The translations under genes were made by a program, and so were the position numbers. The notes beneath the pieces are model-generated. The model was given only the letters and a program-made list of their open reading frames with translations. It was not told where the DNA came from and did no database searches. 45,017 nt of DNA from Eudoraea sp. (GTDB lineage Bacteria; Bacteroidota; Bacteroidia; Flavobacteriales; Flavobacteriaceae), in assembly GCA_024639765.1 (NCBI GenBank), contig JAHEHU010000001.1, positions 78,303-123,319 on the forward strand. The letters run 5' to 3'. The number at the start of each line of letters is the position of its first letter. Position 1 is the stretch's first letter. Below are positions 26,347 to 34,754 of this stretch, piece by piece.

Positions 26347-28653
26347 CTATTTGTATTTAGCGACTCGTTCGTCATTAATAATGCCTTTCCAATTTAATCC
26401 AAAGGCAAAATCGTATGCGTTTCCAAGGGCGTCCACATAGGGCTTCATATCCCGTGGGACATCTTCAAATTGCTTTTCGACCGTCATCATATCAGCAGGC
26501 ATTTGGAAAGGTAATAGGGCCGATGGTTCTGCTGCTCCTGAGATAATCTCTAGCAAAGCCTGATCCTGCACTCCCATATGTACCAATATGGCCGCAGCGC
26601 TTGACTCAATTTCTGAAAACACCATGGGTTTTGAAACATAGACTACCACAATAACAGGTTTATCTCCCATTATAGCTTTTGTTTCTGTCACCAGATCCCG
26701 ATCTGAAATATTATACGACGTAAAGATCTTGTCCTTATAAGTTCTGTTGGTAAAGGATTCAAAAGGGCTGCCCCCTGCCAAACTGTTAGCCCGGGCCTCG
26801 GTGGCAGTGTATGGACCATACTGCAGGCTTATAGGTACGTAGCCATTGCCACCCATCGCAAGGTCTTCCCTGCTATACCCTACGCCCCCATTGGGGTTCT
26901 GTATACCAACCAGAGCGAAGTTGGCCTCAGAAGGTTCGTTCACCACCTCAAAATAGGTGGCGACAAGGTCCATGTTAAAGGGGTATTCAATCTTTTCAGG
27001 TGTCTCTATCCCAAACCAATTGGTGCTGGGGGCAATATACCTTTGTGGAATGTACACCTTTTGTTTTTTCTCCCTTGGCAGGGTATTCTCCTGATTCTTT
27101 AACATCACCACCGAGCGTAGCTGGGCATCAAAACCGGCCTTCATAAAATCGGCATTCCCCACAATCTGTTCTGATTGCTTTACATTTAGATATGGGTTTT
27201 CAAACAGCCCCACCCTGAATATATTCTTCAATAGGCGTACGGCCGAGATCTCAAATCGGGCTCGCATTTCGGCCTCTCCATACTTCTCCGCTCCCATGGC
27301 ATAAGCTTCCATTACCGGAACCATATCGTTGTTGCCCCCAAACTGGTCTACACCGGCCTCAATGGCTTTAAAATGACGTTCTGCCACGCTAAGGGCCTCC
27401 ACGCCCCATGGCTTCCCTTCAAAAATATCTACCGATGATACATCTCTGGTAATGCCCCAATCTGTGCAGACCACCCCATCATAGGCATAGTTGCCCCTAA
27501 GGAGATCCGTAATAAGGTATTTATTAAATCCATTCCCTACATCATCATTATTGGCAGTATCCTGCCCATAAGAAATGGTGTAATAGGGCATAATAGCTGA
27601 CGCCATTTGGGTGTTTCCTTCCAGTTTAAACACCCCTTCCGTAAAGGGTTGCAAATGGTCCTCCAGGTTGTTCCCGGGATAAACCGCATAGGCGCCATAG
27701 CCAAAGTGGCCATCACGGCCCCCTTCCTCGGGTCCTCCTCCGGGCCAGTGTTTTACCATAGTATTCACGCTTTGGAATCCCCAACCTCCATCATCAGATG
27801 ACTGAAATCCGTCTACATAGGCCCTGGCCAGATCTGTAGCCAGATCTGGATCCTCTCCCATGGTACCATCAAAGCGGCTCCAACGCGGTTCTGTCGCAAG
27901 GTCTATTTGTGGAGATAAGGCAGTGGCAATTCCCAAAGCCCTGTACTCTTTAGATCCGATATCTCCAAACTGTTTCATTAATGCAGGATCGAAAGAAGCT
28001 GCAATTCCCAGGGTACCCGGCCACATGGAAATATCACCTCCGGCCCCGGCATTGAACTCGGCATAAGAATCCGTGCCATGTCTTGGATCTGAACTGGTAT
28101 TGACAGGGATACCCAGTCCCAACTTCTCTACCATGGCCTGTGCTTTGTTGTTCCAGCGGGCGGCCACTCCGGGCGACTCCACTCCGGTGATAAGGACATG
28201 CCGCAGATTGTCTTCATTTAAAAATTTCAGCTGTGCATCATTTAGATCACTTGCTGCTGCTCCGCTCTCCTCAAATGGCTTGCCGTCATAGGAGCCCCCA
28301 AAGTAACCCCGAGATACGGCCGGAATAGCCTGATGGGCACTGTATAACATAAGTCCGGCGATCTGTTCAACCGACATTTTATTGGCCAGGTCAACGGCAC
28401 GTTCCTCAGCGGATAGTCTCCAGTCCTCGTACACATCTAGTTCCCCATTTCTGTTAAGGTCTTTAAAGGCATTGCCATCTACCGTAAGGATATTCAGTCC
28501 GGAACCAGGGCTGTAACCCAAAGTGGCCCCGTCCTCATTATAAACAAGAGTATGGTCTTCCTGGGCTTCTTCTGTAAATTTTGGACCACAGCCTACAACC
28601 ATTAAGGACATGGCCCCAGCTAGGATGAGATGTAACTTTTTAAGCAATTTCAT
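26347..28653 (-). CDS. Glycoside hydrolase family 3 lipoprotein
   Basis: A retaining exo-glycosidase of family GH3 (beta-glucosidase/beta-xylosidase/beta-glucosaminidase type), lipid-anchored through Cys22 (LMVVGC). The 768-residue protein has an N-terminal TIM-barrel-like domain with MVKHWPGGGPEEGG near residue 290 and the nucleophile segment GVVCTDWG (Asp398). Next comes an alpha/beta sandwich domain with VVVYVSKPMVFSE, and a short C-terminal end with no fibronectin-like domain. It starts 47 bases after the upstream TIM-barrel lipoprotein gene, so the two probably form an operon. The exact sugar is not evident. Confidence 0.92.
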   Translation of the reverse strand: MKLLKKLHLILAGAMSLMVVGCGPKFTEEAQEDHTLVYNEDGATLGYSPGSGLNILTVDGNAFKDLNRNGELDVYEDWRLSAEERAVDLANKMSVEQIAGLMLYSAHQAIPAVSRGYFGGSYDGKPFEESGAAASDLNDAQLKFLNEDNLRHVLITGVESPGVAARWNNKAQAMVEKLGLGIPVNTSSDPRHGTDSYAEFNAGAGGDISMWPGTLGIAASFDPALMKQFGDIGSKEYRALGIATALSPQIDLATEPRWSRFDGTMGEDPDLATDLARAYVDGFQSSDDGGWGFQSVNTMVKHWPGGGPEEGGRDGHFGYGAYAVYPGNNLEDHLQPFTEGVFKLEGNTQMASAIMPYYTISYGQDTANNDDVGNGFNKYLITDLLRGNYAYDGVVCTDWGITRDVSSVDIFEGKPWGVEALSVAERHFKAIEAGVDQFGGNNDMVPVMEAYAMGAEKYGEAEMRARFEISAVRLLKNIFRVGLFENPYLNVKQSEQIVGNADFMKAGFDAQLRSVVMLKNQENTLPREKKQKVYIPQRYIAPSTNWFGIETPEKIEYPFNMDLVATYFEVVNEPSEANFALVGIQNPNGGVGYSREDLAMGGNGYVPISLQYGPYTATEARANSLAGGSPFESFTNRTYKDKIFTSYNISDRDLVTETKAIMGDKPVIVVVYVSKPMVFSEIESSAAAILVHMGVQDQALLEIISGAAEPSALLPFQMPADMMTVEKQFEDVPRDMKPYVDALGNAYDFAFGLNWKGIINDERVAKYK

Positions 28654-28699
28654 ATGAGATTTTTTACAATTAGCAGTCTTAATTGATGGAAATATACCC

Positions 28700-29575
28700 T
28701 TATTTAAAGCCTATTTCTCTGAGTCCGGCATGACTTATTTTAATAACATCGAGCGGCGGTTGACCAAAGGTATTATCCTGTTCCACAAAATAATAGTTCA
28801 TACCAGACAATTCCTTTTGAGCCAGGATCTTCTTAAAGTTGATCGTTCCCTCCCCTACAGGGGCAAATTTTCCTTCGGTATCCATGTCCTTTACGTGCCA
28901 GATCTTAAATCTGCCAGGGTATTTTTCAAAATAGGCCAGGGGATCTGCCCCCGCTTTGGTCACCCAAAAAAGGTCCATTTGAAAATTCACAACGTCCGGA
29001 TCAGTATGTTCCAACAGATAATCGATCGTTACTTGTCCGTTCTCATCCTTCATAAATTCAAAATCGTGGTTATGGTACAATAGTTTTAAACCGGCTTTGC
29101 TTGCCTTGTTCCCAAGATCGTTTAAAATTATGGCCAGCTGTTCTGCGGTGCCTGTCATGCCCATGGCTCTTGTGGAATCATTAATGGTAAACATCCCCAT
29201 GGGAGGTACCGGGATCACAAAATATTGAAAGCCCGCAGCTTTTACATCGGCCATCATGGTCTCGGCATTTTCCATGGTCACTGCGCCCTGGTGGGAACTT
29301 ACGGGGTGCAAGCCTACACCATTGAGATACTTTTTAAAATCTGCAGGGCTCATCCCATAGAACTTGCCATCCTCATAACCTGCTGCCTCTATGTTCACAT
29401 AACCAGCATCGGCCACTGCTTTCAAGGTAGCCCTGGCGTCTTTTTTCATGTCTTCCCTAACCGTGTAGAGGGCCAGGCCTCCATATTTATCTCCACTGCA
29501 GGAAATGCTCCATACCGAGATCAAGAGCGCTAATACAACTATATTTATTTGCCTTCTTTTTACCGTTGCTTTCAT
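28700..29575 (-). CDS. Sugar phosphate isomerase/epimerase-like TIM-barrel lipoprotein
   Basis: A 291-residue TIM-barrel protein of the xylose-isomerase-like/AP-endonuclease-2 superfamily, unusual in carrying a lipoprotein signal (ISVWSISC, Cys26). It has GLALYTVREDMKKD, a family N-terminal strand, and YHNHDFEF near residue 170. QMDLFWVTKAGADP and WHVKDMD(TEGKFAPVGEGTI) are metal-site and substrate-pocket motifs of the family. Some of these periplasmic homologues act as 3-keto-glycoside hydrolases or lyases in Bacteroidota. It leads the GH3 gene, from which a role in extracytoplasmic glycoside breakdown is inferred. Confidence 0.87.
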   Translation of the reverse strand: MKATVKRRQINIVVLALLISVWSISCSGDKYGGLALYTVREDMKKDARATLKAVADAGYVNIEAAGYEDGKFYGMSPADFKKYLNGVGLHPVSSHQGAVTMENAETMMADVKAAGFQYFVIPVPPMGMFTINDSTRAMGMTGTAEQLAIILNDLGNKASKAGLKLLYHNHDFEFMKDENGQVTIDYLLEHTDPDVVNFQMDLFWVTKAGADPLAYFEKYPGRFKIWHVKDMDTEGKFAPVGEGTINFKKILAQKELSGMNYYFVEQDNTFGQPPLDVIKISHAGLREIGFK

Positions 29576-29601
29576 GATCTATTGAATTTAGGTTTGGAGC
29601 A

Positions 29602-29631
29602 CTAAAATACTAGTCTTTGTAATATGGTCAA
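29602..29631 (-). promoter_or_regulatory. Promoter of the TIM-barrel lipoprotein-GH3 operon, TTG-N19-TATTTTAG
   Basis: On the minus strand TTG (29629-29631) and TATTTTAG (29602-29609) are 19 bases apart, with seven of eight -7 positions matched. It is 27 bases before the start codon. Confidence 0.5.
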
Positions 29632-29835
29632 CTTAAAGTCTTCAAATTAACATTCATTCTTCCTTTTGTTTCATAAGTCAGCCCATTTAAGAAAGCTCCA
29701 AAAATGTTAAAACATCGATTAAATGCACATTACATCGGTCTACACCACATTTTTTGGCACTTTCACAACAATTGGCTGTAAGAGCATTCGTATGTTTTGT
29801 ATCTTAAGATAAACGAAAATCTTAAAATCTATGTT

Positions 29836-29964
29836 ATGGAAAAATACACTGAAAAACACCCCATTTTAAATTCTATTCTTACCGTTTTAAACGTAAGTCT
29901 GGAAGTAATCCTTGCCCTAATTGCCCTTGGGTTTATCATAGGGCTATATGGACTCCTGAACTAG
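29836..29964 (+). CDS. Very small membrane protein, 42 residues
   Basis: A short frame with no recognised family. After a charged start (MEKYTEKHP), residues 18-40 form one hydrophobic helix with two Gly near the end. The gene is preceded by a weak promoter-like TTG/TATGTTTT (29772-29798) and followed 24 bases later by a very strong terminator, the pattern of a genuine short transcript. A second ATG at 29831 lies in another frame that ends after 12 codons. The remainder of 29576-30146 holds the promoter of the minus-strand operon, this gene, its terminator and a repeat near 30081. Confidence 0.5.
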   Translation: MEKYTEKHPILNSILTVLNVSLEVILALIALGFIIGLYGLLN

Positions 29965-29989
29965 TTTCTTTTACAAGTATAAGAACGAA

Positions 29990-30021
29990 AAAAAGCCTTT
30001 GGTTTCCAAAGGCTTTTTTTG
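29990..30021 (+). terminator. Strong terminator after the 42-residue membrane protein gene
   Basis: A 13-base-pair stem (29990-30002 with 30006-30018) with a three-base loop, arms AAAAAGCCTTTGG and CCAAAGGCTTTTT, ending in a T-run. It is 26 bases after the stop codon. Confidence 0.88.
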
Positions 30022-30080
30022 TAGACCCACCTTACTAAAATATGCACTTAGTCATTTTAAGGATTAAGATAGTACACTCT

Positions 30081-30108
30081 GCATAGATGCGTATAGAACT
30101 ATGCGTAT
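30081..30108. repeat. Nested direct and inverted repeat upstream of the YiiX-like gene
   Basis: ATGCGTAT occurs at 30087-30094 and again at 30101-30108, 14 bases apart. GCATAG (30081-30086) and CTATGC (30099-30104) form an inverted pair. It lies 38-66 bases before the start of the papain-fold gene and could be a regulator site. Confidence 0.4.
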
Positions 30109-30146
30109 CTTGCTGGCATTTAAATTTACCCCCAGTAACTAACCAT

Positions 30147-31607
30147 ATGAAGATACTTTTTAAGATAGTACTTATTCTTGCCGCTACATATTGCCTGCTC
30201 CTAATTCCATTACCACAAAATAAAGGGAAAGTCCAAATTGCTTCGAAAGCACCTTTCATCTGGAATCAGGATGAGCGTTGGGAGCAATTAGAAAAAAGCT
30301 TTCTAGAAGCGAAAGCTATGCCATCTAATACGCTGGATTCTTTGGTGCAGCATTTGAGATTGGAATCTGATAGCATTCTAAATATCCAAGAAGGGATCGC
30401 GACACATCCTGAGGATGATTTTTTCCCCTTGATAGAAAGTGCCTTTTTCCGAATTGCCCCTCTGATCGCAGCACAGGAGAAAAAATCTGATTGGTACATC
30501 AACTATTACAACCGTGTACGGAACAAAGTAAAAGAAGATGCCATTCATTGGGATATGAATACCCCGGCAGCACGCAATCTTTCATATCGCATTTTGTACG
30601 GTTTCAGAGCAGCGGTAGAAGAGATCTTATTACAGTCTTCAGATGAAGACTTTGTTTCTACCATGTATGTTTCGGACGGAGCCTCCGAAACTCCATCTGC
30701 AGAGATACTGGGAATAAAAGTGCATAGCGGTGACCTTCTTGTTAGCCGTGGTGGGGCGGAAGTATCTGCCTTTATTTCACGAGGCAATGATTTTCCCGGG
30801 AACTTCTCACATGTTGCCCTTATATATATCAACGAAGAAACAAATGAGCCATCCTTAGTGGAGGCACATATTGAAAAAGGCGTAGCCCTTGCCTCTTTAG
30901 AGGAATATTTAAAAGACAAAAAACTGCGATTTATGGTGATGCGTCCCAGAGCCGATCTTGAAGCATTAGATGCAGATCCGATGCTCCCACATAAGGCTGC
31001 CTTGTATATGTATAATGAATCCCAGGAAAGGCATATCCCGTACGACTTTAAAATGGATTATTACGATGCTTCAGCCATGTTCTGCTCGGAAGTAGGCTCC
31101 TATGCCTACCAACAAAAGGGCATTCCTTTATGGGAGTTTACCTCTACCATTTCCTCCGATGGCATCATAGACTGGCTTCATAATTTTGGGGTGGAACACT
31201 TTGTCACCCAAATGCCCTCCGATCTGGAGTATGACCCTATGTTGAGCGTAATAGCGGAATGGAGGGATAAAGAAACGCTTTTTAAGGATCATGTAGACAA
31301 TGCCGTTATGGATGCTTTGATAACCAGGGCCAATGCAGGGGAAAAACTAGACTATACTATCTGGTTGCTACCGTTTGCAAGAGTAGTGAAAGGGTATTCC
31401 TTCTTGCTTACCAGTCTGGGAAAAGAAGGAATAATCCCTGAAGGAATGGGAGCCGTCACTGCACTAAAGAACAATGATTTTGTAGCGCGTTTTCAGCATC
31501 TAAAAAAGCAGACAGAATTAAAAATAGATGCCTTTAGAAAAGAACAGGGTTATGTGCCGCCTTACTGGCAATTAGTGCGCTTTGCAGAAGGGAGCCTTGC
31601 TGAGTAA
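30147..31607 (+). CDS. YiiX/NlpC-P60-like permuted papain-fold hydrolase
   Basis: A 486-residue protein with an N-terminal hydrophobic helix (signal or anchor, residues 3-17). From about residue 190 it contains a permuted NlpC/P60 domain of the YiiX/YebB type. GDLLVSRGGAEVSAFISRG opens the domain, then FSHVAL with catalytic His222, and later SAMFCSEVG with catalytic Cys313. In this permuted arrangement His precedes Cys, as seen here. Family members cleave lipid, peptide or thioester substrates; the target is unknown. The N-terminal 170 residues are helical and of unknown role. The ATG at 30147 is preferred over an upstream start, which would add 20 polar residues before the signal. Confidence 0.83.
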   Translation: MKILFKIVLILAATYCLLLIPLPQNKGKVQIASKAPFIWNQDERWEQLEKSFLEAKAMPSNTLDSLVQHLRLESDSILNIQEGIATHPEDDFFPLIESAFFRIAPLIAAQEKKSDWYINYYNRVRNKVKEDAIHWDMNTPAARNLSYRILYGFRAAVEEILLQSSDEDFVSTMYVSDGASETPSAEILGIKVHSGDLLVSRGGAEVSAFISRGNDFPGNFSHVALIYINEETNEPSLVEAHIEKGVALASLEEYLKDKKLRFMVMRPRADLEALDADPMLPHKAALYMYNESQERHIPYDFKMDYYDASAMFCSEVGSYAYQQKGIPLWEFTSTISSDGIIDWLHNFGVEHFVTQMPSDLEYDPMLSVIAEWRDKETLFKDHVDNAVMDALITRANAGEKLDYTIWLLPFARVVKGYSFLLTSLGKEGIIPEGMGAVTALKNNDFVARFQHLKKQTELKIDAFRKEQGYVPPYWQLVRFAEGSLAE

Positions 31608-31825
31608 AAGGCAAAACATATTCACGATGAACTCTGGAAACTCTGAGAAGAAGGAGATATTCCAATCCAGATAGCTTTCGGGACCGTACAAAATATTTCC
31701 TCAACCCTACTTGATTTTTTTAGGTTCCTTTTTCATCAAGGCAAATGCGAAGCATTCATGAATCCCTAGAAAAAGAAATAGATATCACATGGATAAAAAG
31801 AACAAAAAGATTGAATAGCTGATCT

Positions 31826-34612
31826 TTATTCTTCCACCAACTCATATCCTTGATTGATCCCCTTCTCCATGGCAGGCACCCCTCGTTCCATCCACTGCGG
31901 TTTGGGATCTCCTTTTAAGTAGTGATCAAAGAATTGCGCCATACGGAGGGTAAAGTCTTTTCTATTCTGCAGCTTGAGCGGCCAGTGGGGTTCCCCATTG
32001 TAGTTGAGGAACCAGGAGGGTTTTCCTAATCTTCGTAAGCTCACAAAGAATTCGATCCCCTGATACCAGGGTACATGCCCATCCGCATCATTATGCATAA
32101 TAAGCAAGGGGGTATTGATCTTATCTAAAGTAAAGATGGGTGAGTTCTCCAAATAACGGGTGGGGTATTCCCAGGGGGTGCCCCCTATTCTGCTCTGAGT
32201 ATGCTCGTATTGAAACTGCCTGCTGAGGCCCGTCCACCAGCGGATTCCCCCATAGGCGCTTATCATATTGGGTACCGGTGCTCCGGCTTCAGCCGCCTTA
32301 AAGATGTCTGTTCTGGTAACCAGGTAGGCGATCTGATAACCACCCCAGCTATGACCCTGAACCCCAATATTGTCCTTGTCTACAAAGCCCTTTTCAATAA
32401 GGGCCGTAATGCCGGGAATAACGCAGTTGTAAGCGCTTTCTCCGGGATAGCCAATGCGGTAATGAACATCAGGGTTAAAAATAAGGTAGCCACGGCTGGC
32501 GTAGAATGAATAGTTGATGGTAGACCTGCCTGCCGAGGGTGCCCGGTGGCGGTGAAGCCCATCCGCACTTTTCTCATAAAAGTTCACCAGCATGGGATAC
32601 TTCTTTGAAGGATCAAAATTTTCGGGTTTTACCAGCATACCGGTAAGCTCTATCCCATCCAGAGACGTCCAGGTTACCAGTTCTATGTTGCCCCAATTGT
32701 ACTCCGCTTGTTGCGGATTGGCATCACTGATCTTAGTAGGGGATTGCATATCCATATCTGCTACCCACAGATCCGGAAATTCTGTAAAGGACTCCCGGGT
32801 AAAAATGAGGTTGTTTGCTACATCGGACTTCATAGGATATCCATAGCGGTAGCGACCACTGAGAAGGGGGGTGAGGGTGCCGGTTCTGAAATCATAGCTG
32901 GCATAGCCTGCGCTTTTATCGGTCTCATTAAAGGTGCTGAACAGGGCTTTTTGAGTGGTATCTATATGGTCCTGCTCCCAGTCTAGTTTCAGATAGCGGT
33001 AAACGGTTTGGGTCTCACGGCCGTTGGTGAGCCTGGTAGATTCTCCGCTATTCGGATTAAACATCCAAATATCATAGCGGTCATAGAGAAGCAGTGCTCC
33101 GTCCTTTTCTGTCCAGCCCGCAAAACCATAAGGGGAGGGAGAGGAGGGGGAATCATGGGTCTCATCATAGAAGACCTTGCCTTTGGTGAGTGCTTTTAAC
33201 TGGTCCTTGGCAATGTTATAAGTAAACCAGAGGCTGTCTGTGTTATTATAGCCATAGACATACTTGCCTTGGGGGCTAAGGGTAACTCTTCCTGCCAGCT
33301 TGGTGAGTACTTTTTTCTGTCCCCCGGTACTGAGGTTTACCACGGCATAGTCGCGTGCACGTTCCCCTGTCCATTGGCTCTCCAGGGCGTAAGGCGTGGG
33401 GTTGCGTACCAGTGCCCAGGGAGCGTTGGCATGGTCTGTTAACTGGGTTTCCGGGTAGGATTCATTGGCCAGTTGGGTGAGGCGTTTGGTCTTGTCTAAG
33501 TGAATGACAGCGGTATAGGCTTGTACGGTATCGTTCTTTAGTTGCAGTTCCTGTACGGTATAGAGGCGGGGTTCGTCATAGGTCCAAACCTCTACGTTGA
33601 CGGTCTCTTCTTCAAGGAGCATGGTGTCTTTGATGATGGGCGGCAGGGCCAGGCCAAAGTAGAGTTTGGTCTCATCTTTGGAGAAGCGGAGTTCTTCGGA
33701 GGCTGAGGGGGTTAGGGTATTGTCTGTTGTATTCCCATCTACCAATTTTTCAGCATTGTCCATCCCTACTTCCCAATGGTATAGTTCCCGTGGGCGCAGT
33801 TGTGTTTTGGTGGTGTCTGTATCTACTACAAAACCAAGGTGTTGGCCACTCTCTGAAAAGTTTAACTGGGCGTAATTTGCCTTTTTGGCCTCGTATATTT
33901 TGCTGATCTTTTGTTTGTCAATGTCTAGTACATAGATAGCGGCATTGGCGCTGTCATGCTCTCCTGTGGTGGCCCATGCCAGTGCTTTTCCTTTTCGGGC
34001 AAAGGTGTAATCCGTCACAAATTTAAAGGTGTCTTGTTCCCGTGTTTGCAAGTCTCTCACTACAAGGTGGTAACCATTCTTTTTGCTGACCTTTTTATCC
34101 TTCTTTTTCTTCGTTTTTTTTGCCGTGCTATCTTGGGTAGTATCTTTAGGCATTTCTATTTCTTCCAGCTGGTAGGCGATAACCCCACTCCATTTCTCCG
34201 GCACCTTATAGGATTTGATGTTCCCAAACTTTTGCAGTTCCCCACTTCCCAGATAGTAGATCCCCAGGCTGTCTTTGGGGAGATCCTTCTTTTTCACTTT
34301 TCGGCGCTTCATATCTAATACACTGTCTTTCCAGGCAGTGATGTTAAAGATGAGGGCTTTGGAATCATAGGTGAATTGTCCTTTGGAAGCCCTGTCATAA
34401 CTAAAGACCTCTTGTCCATTGGTGTTTTTTACCTTTAGGAACTGATCCTTTTCTCCCTGCTCCAGACTATAGGCCACAAAGGCGCCATTGGGGGAGATCC
34501 TTTGATTTTCTATACTGTTCCAAAGCTCCAGATCCTCATGGGCGAGGACTTTTTTTTGGGCGGTGAGGGAAAGGGTTATCAGGCAGACAAAAAAGAGTAG
34601 TAGTGATCTCAT
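31826..34612 (-). CDS. S9 family peptidase (prolyl oligopeptidase/DPP-IV-like), large
   Basis: A secreted serine peptidase of 928 residues with a cleavable signal (MRSLLLFFVCLITLSLTAQ). The long N-terminal propeller region contains a highly charged Lys-rich patch (AKKTKKKKDKKVSKK, about residues 163-177). The C-terminal hydrolase has GVQGHSWGGYQ with Ser755, MHNDADGHVPW with the catalytic Asp, and GEPHWP with the catalytic His. That order and the long blades fit peptidases of the DPP-IV/acyl-aminoacyl type. It is divergent from the GMC operon, and about 140 bases lie between the start codons. It is one of two S9 peptidase genes in the window, the other being the 718-residue lipoprotein near the left end. 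Confidence 0.92.
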   Translation of the reverse strand: MRSLLLFFVCLITLSLTAQKKVLAHEDLELWNSIENQRISPNGAFVAYSLEQGEKDQFLKVKNTNGQEVFSYDRASKGQFTYDSKALIFNITAWKDSVLDMKRRKVKKKDLPKDSLGIYYLGSGELQKFGNIKSYKVPEKWSGVIAYQLEEIEMPKDTTQDSTAKKTKKKKDKKVSKKNGYHLVVRDLQTREQDTFKFVTDYTFARKGKALAWATTGEHDSANAAIYVLDIDKQKISKIYEAKKANYAQLNFSESGQHLGFVVDTDTTKTQLRPRELYHWEVGMDNAEKLVDGNTTDNTLTPSASEELRFSKDETKLYFGLALPPIIKDTMLLEEETVNVEVWTYDEPRLYTVQELQLKNDTVQAYTAVIHLDKTKRLTQLANESYPETQLTDHANAPWALVRNPTPYALESQWTGERARDYAVVNLSTGGQKKVLTKLAGRVTLSPQGKYVYGYNNTDSLWFTYNIAKDQLKALTKGKVFYDETHDSPSSPSPYGFAGWTEKDGALLLYDRYDIWMFNPNSGESTRLTNGRETQTVYRYLKLDWEQDHIDTTQKALFSTFNETDKSAGYASYDFRTGTLTPLLSGRYRYGYPMKSDVANNLIFTRESFTEFPDLWVADMDMQSPTKISDANPQQAEYNWGNIELVTWTSLDGIELTGMLVKPENFDPSKKYPMLVNFYEKSADGLHRHRAPSAGRSTINYSFYASRGYLIFNPDVHYRIGYPGESAYNCVIPGITALIEKGFVDKDNIGVQGHSWGGYQIAYLVTRTDIFKAAEAGAPVPNMISAYGGIRWWTGLSRQFQYEHTQSRIGGTPWEYPTRYLENSPIFTLDKINTPLLIMHNDADGHVPWYQGIEFFVSLRRLGKPSWFLNYNGEPHWPLKLQNRKDFTLRMAQFFDHYLKGDPKPQWMERGVPAMEKGINQGYELVEE

Positions 34613-34754
34613 AATTTTTTCTTTGGTGAGGAGATAAATATACTATTTCTGAGAGTTTTGAGAAATGTATTATTACAAACAGCTTTTGCCTGATCACTTT
34701 GTTTTTTATGTGACCTATCTATTGATTATATTTAATAGATTGAATCATTTTGAA

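Noticed and set aside
33956-34318. A 120-codon plus-strand frame with hydrophobic stretches.
   Set aside because: Antisense to the S9 peptidase, which has a signal peptide and a complete triad. No promoter and no known motif.
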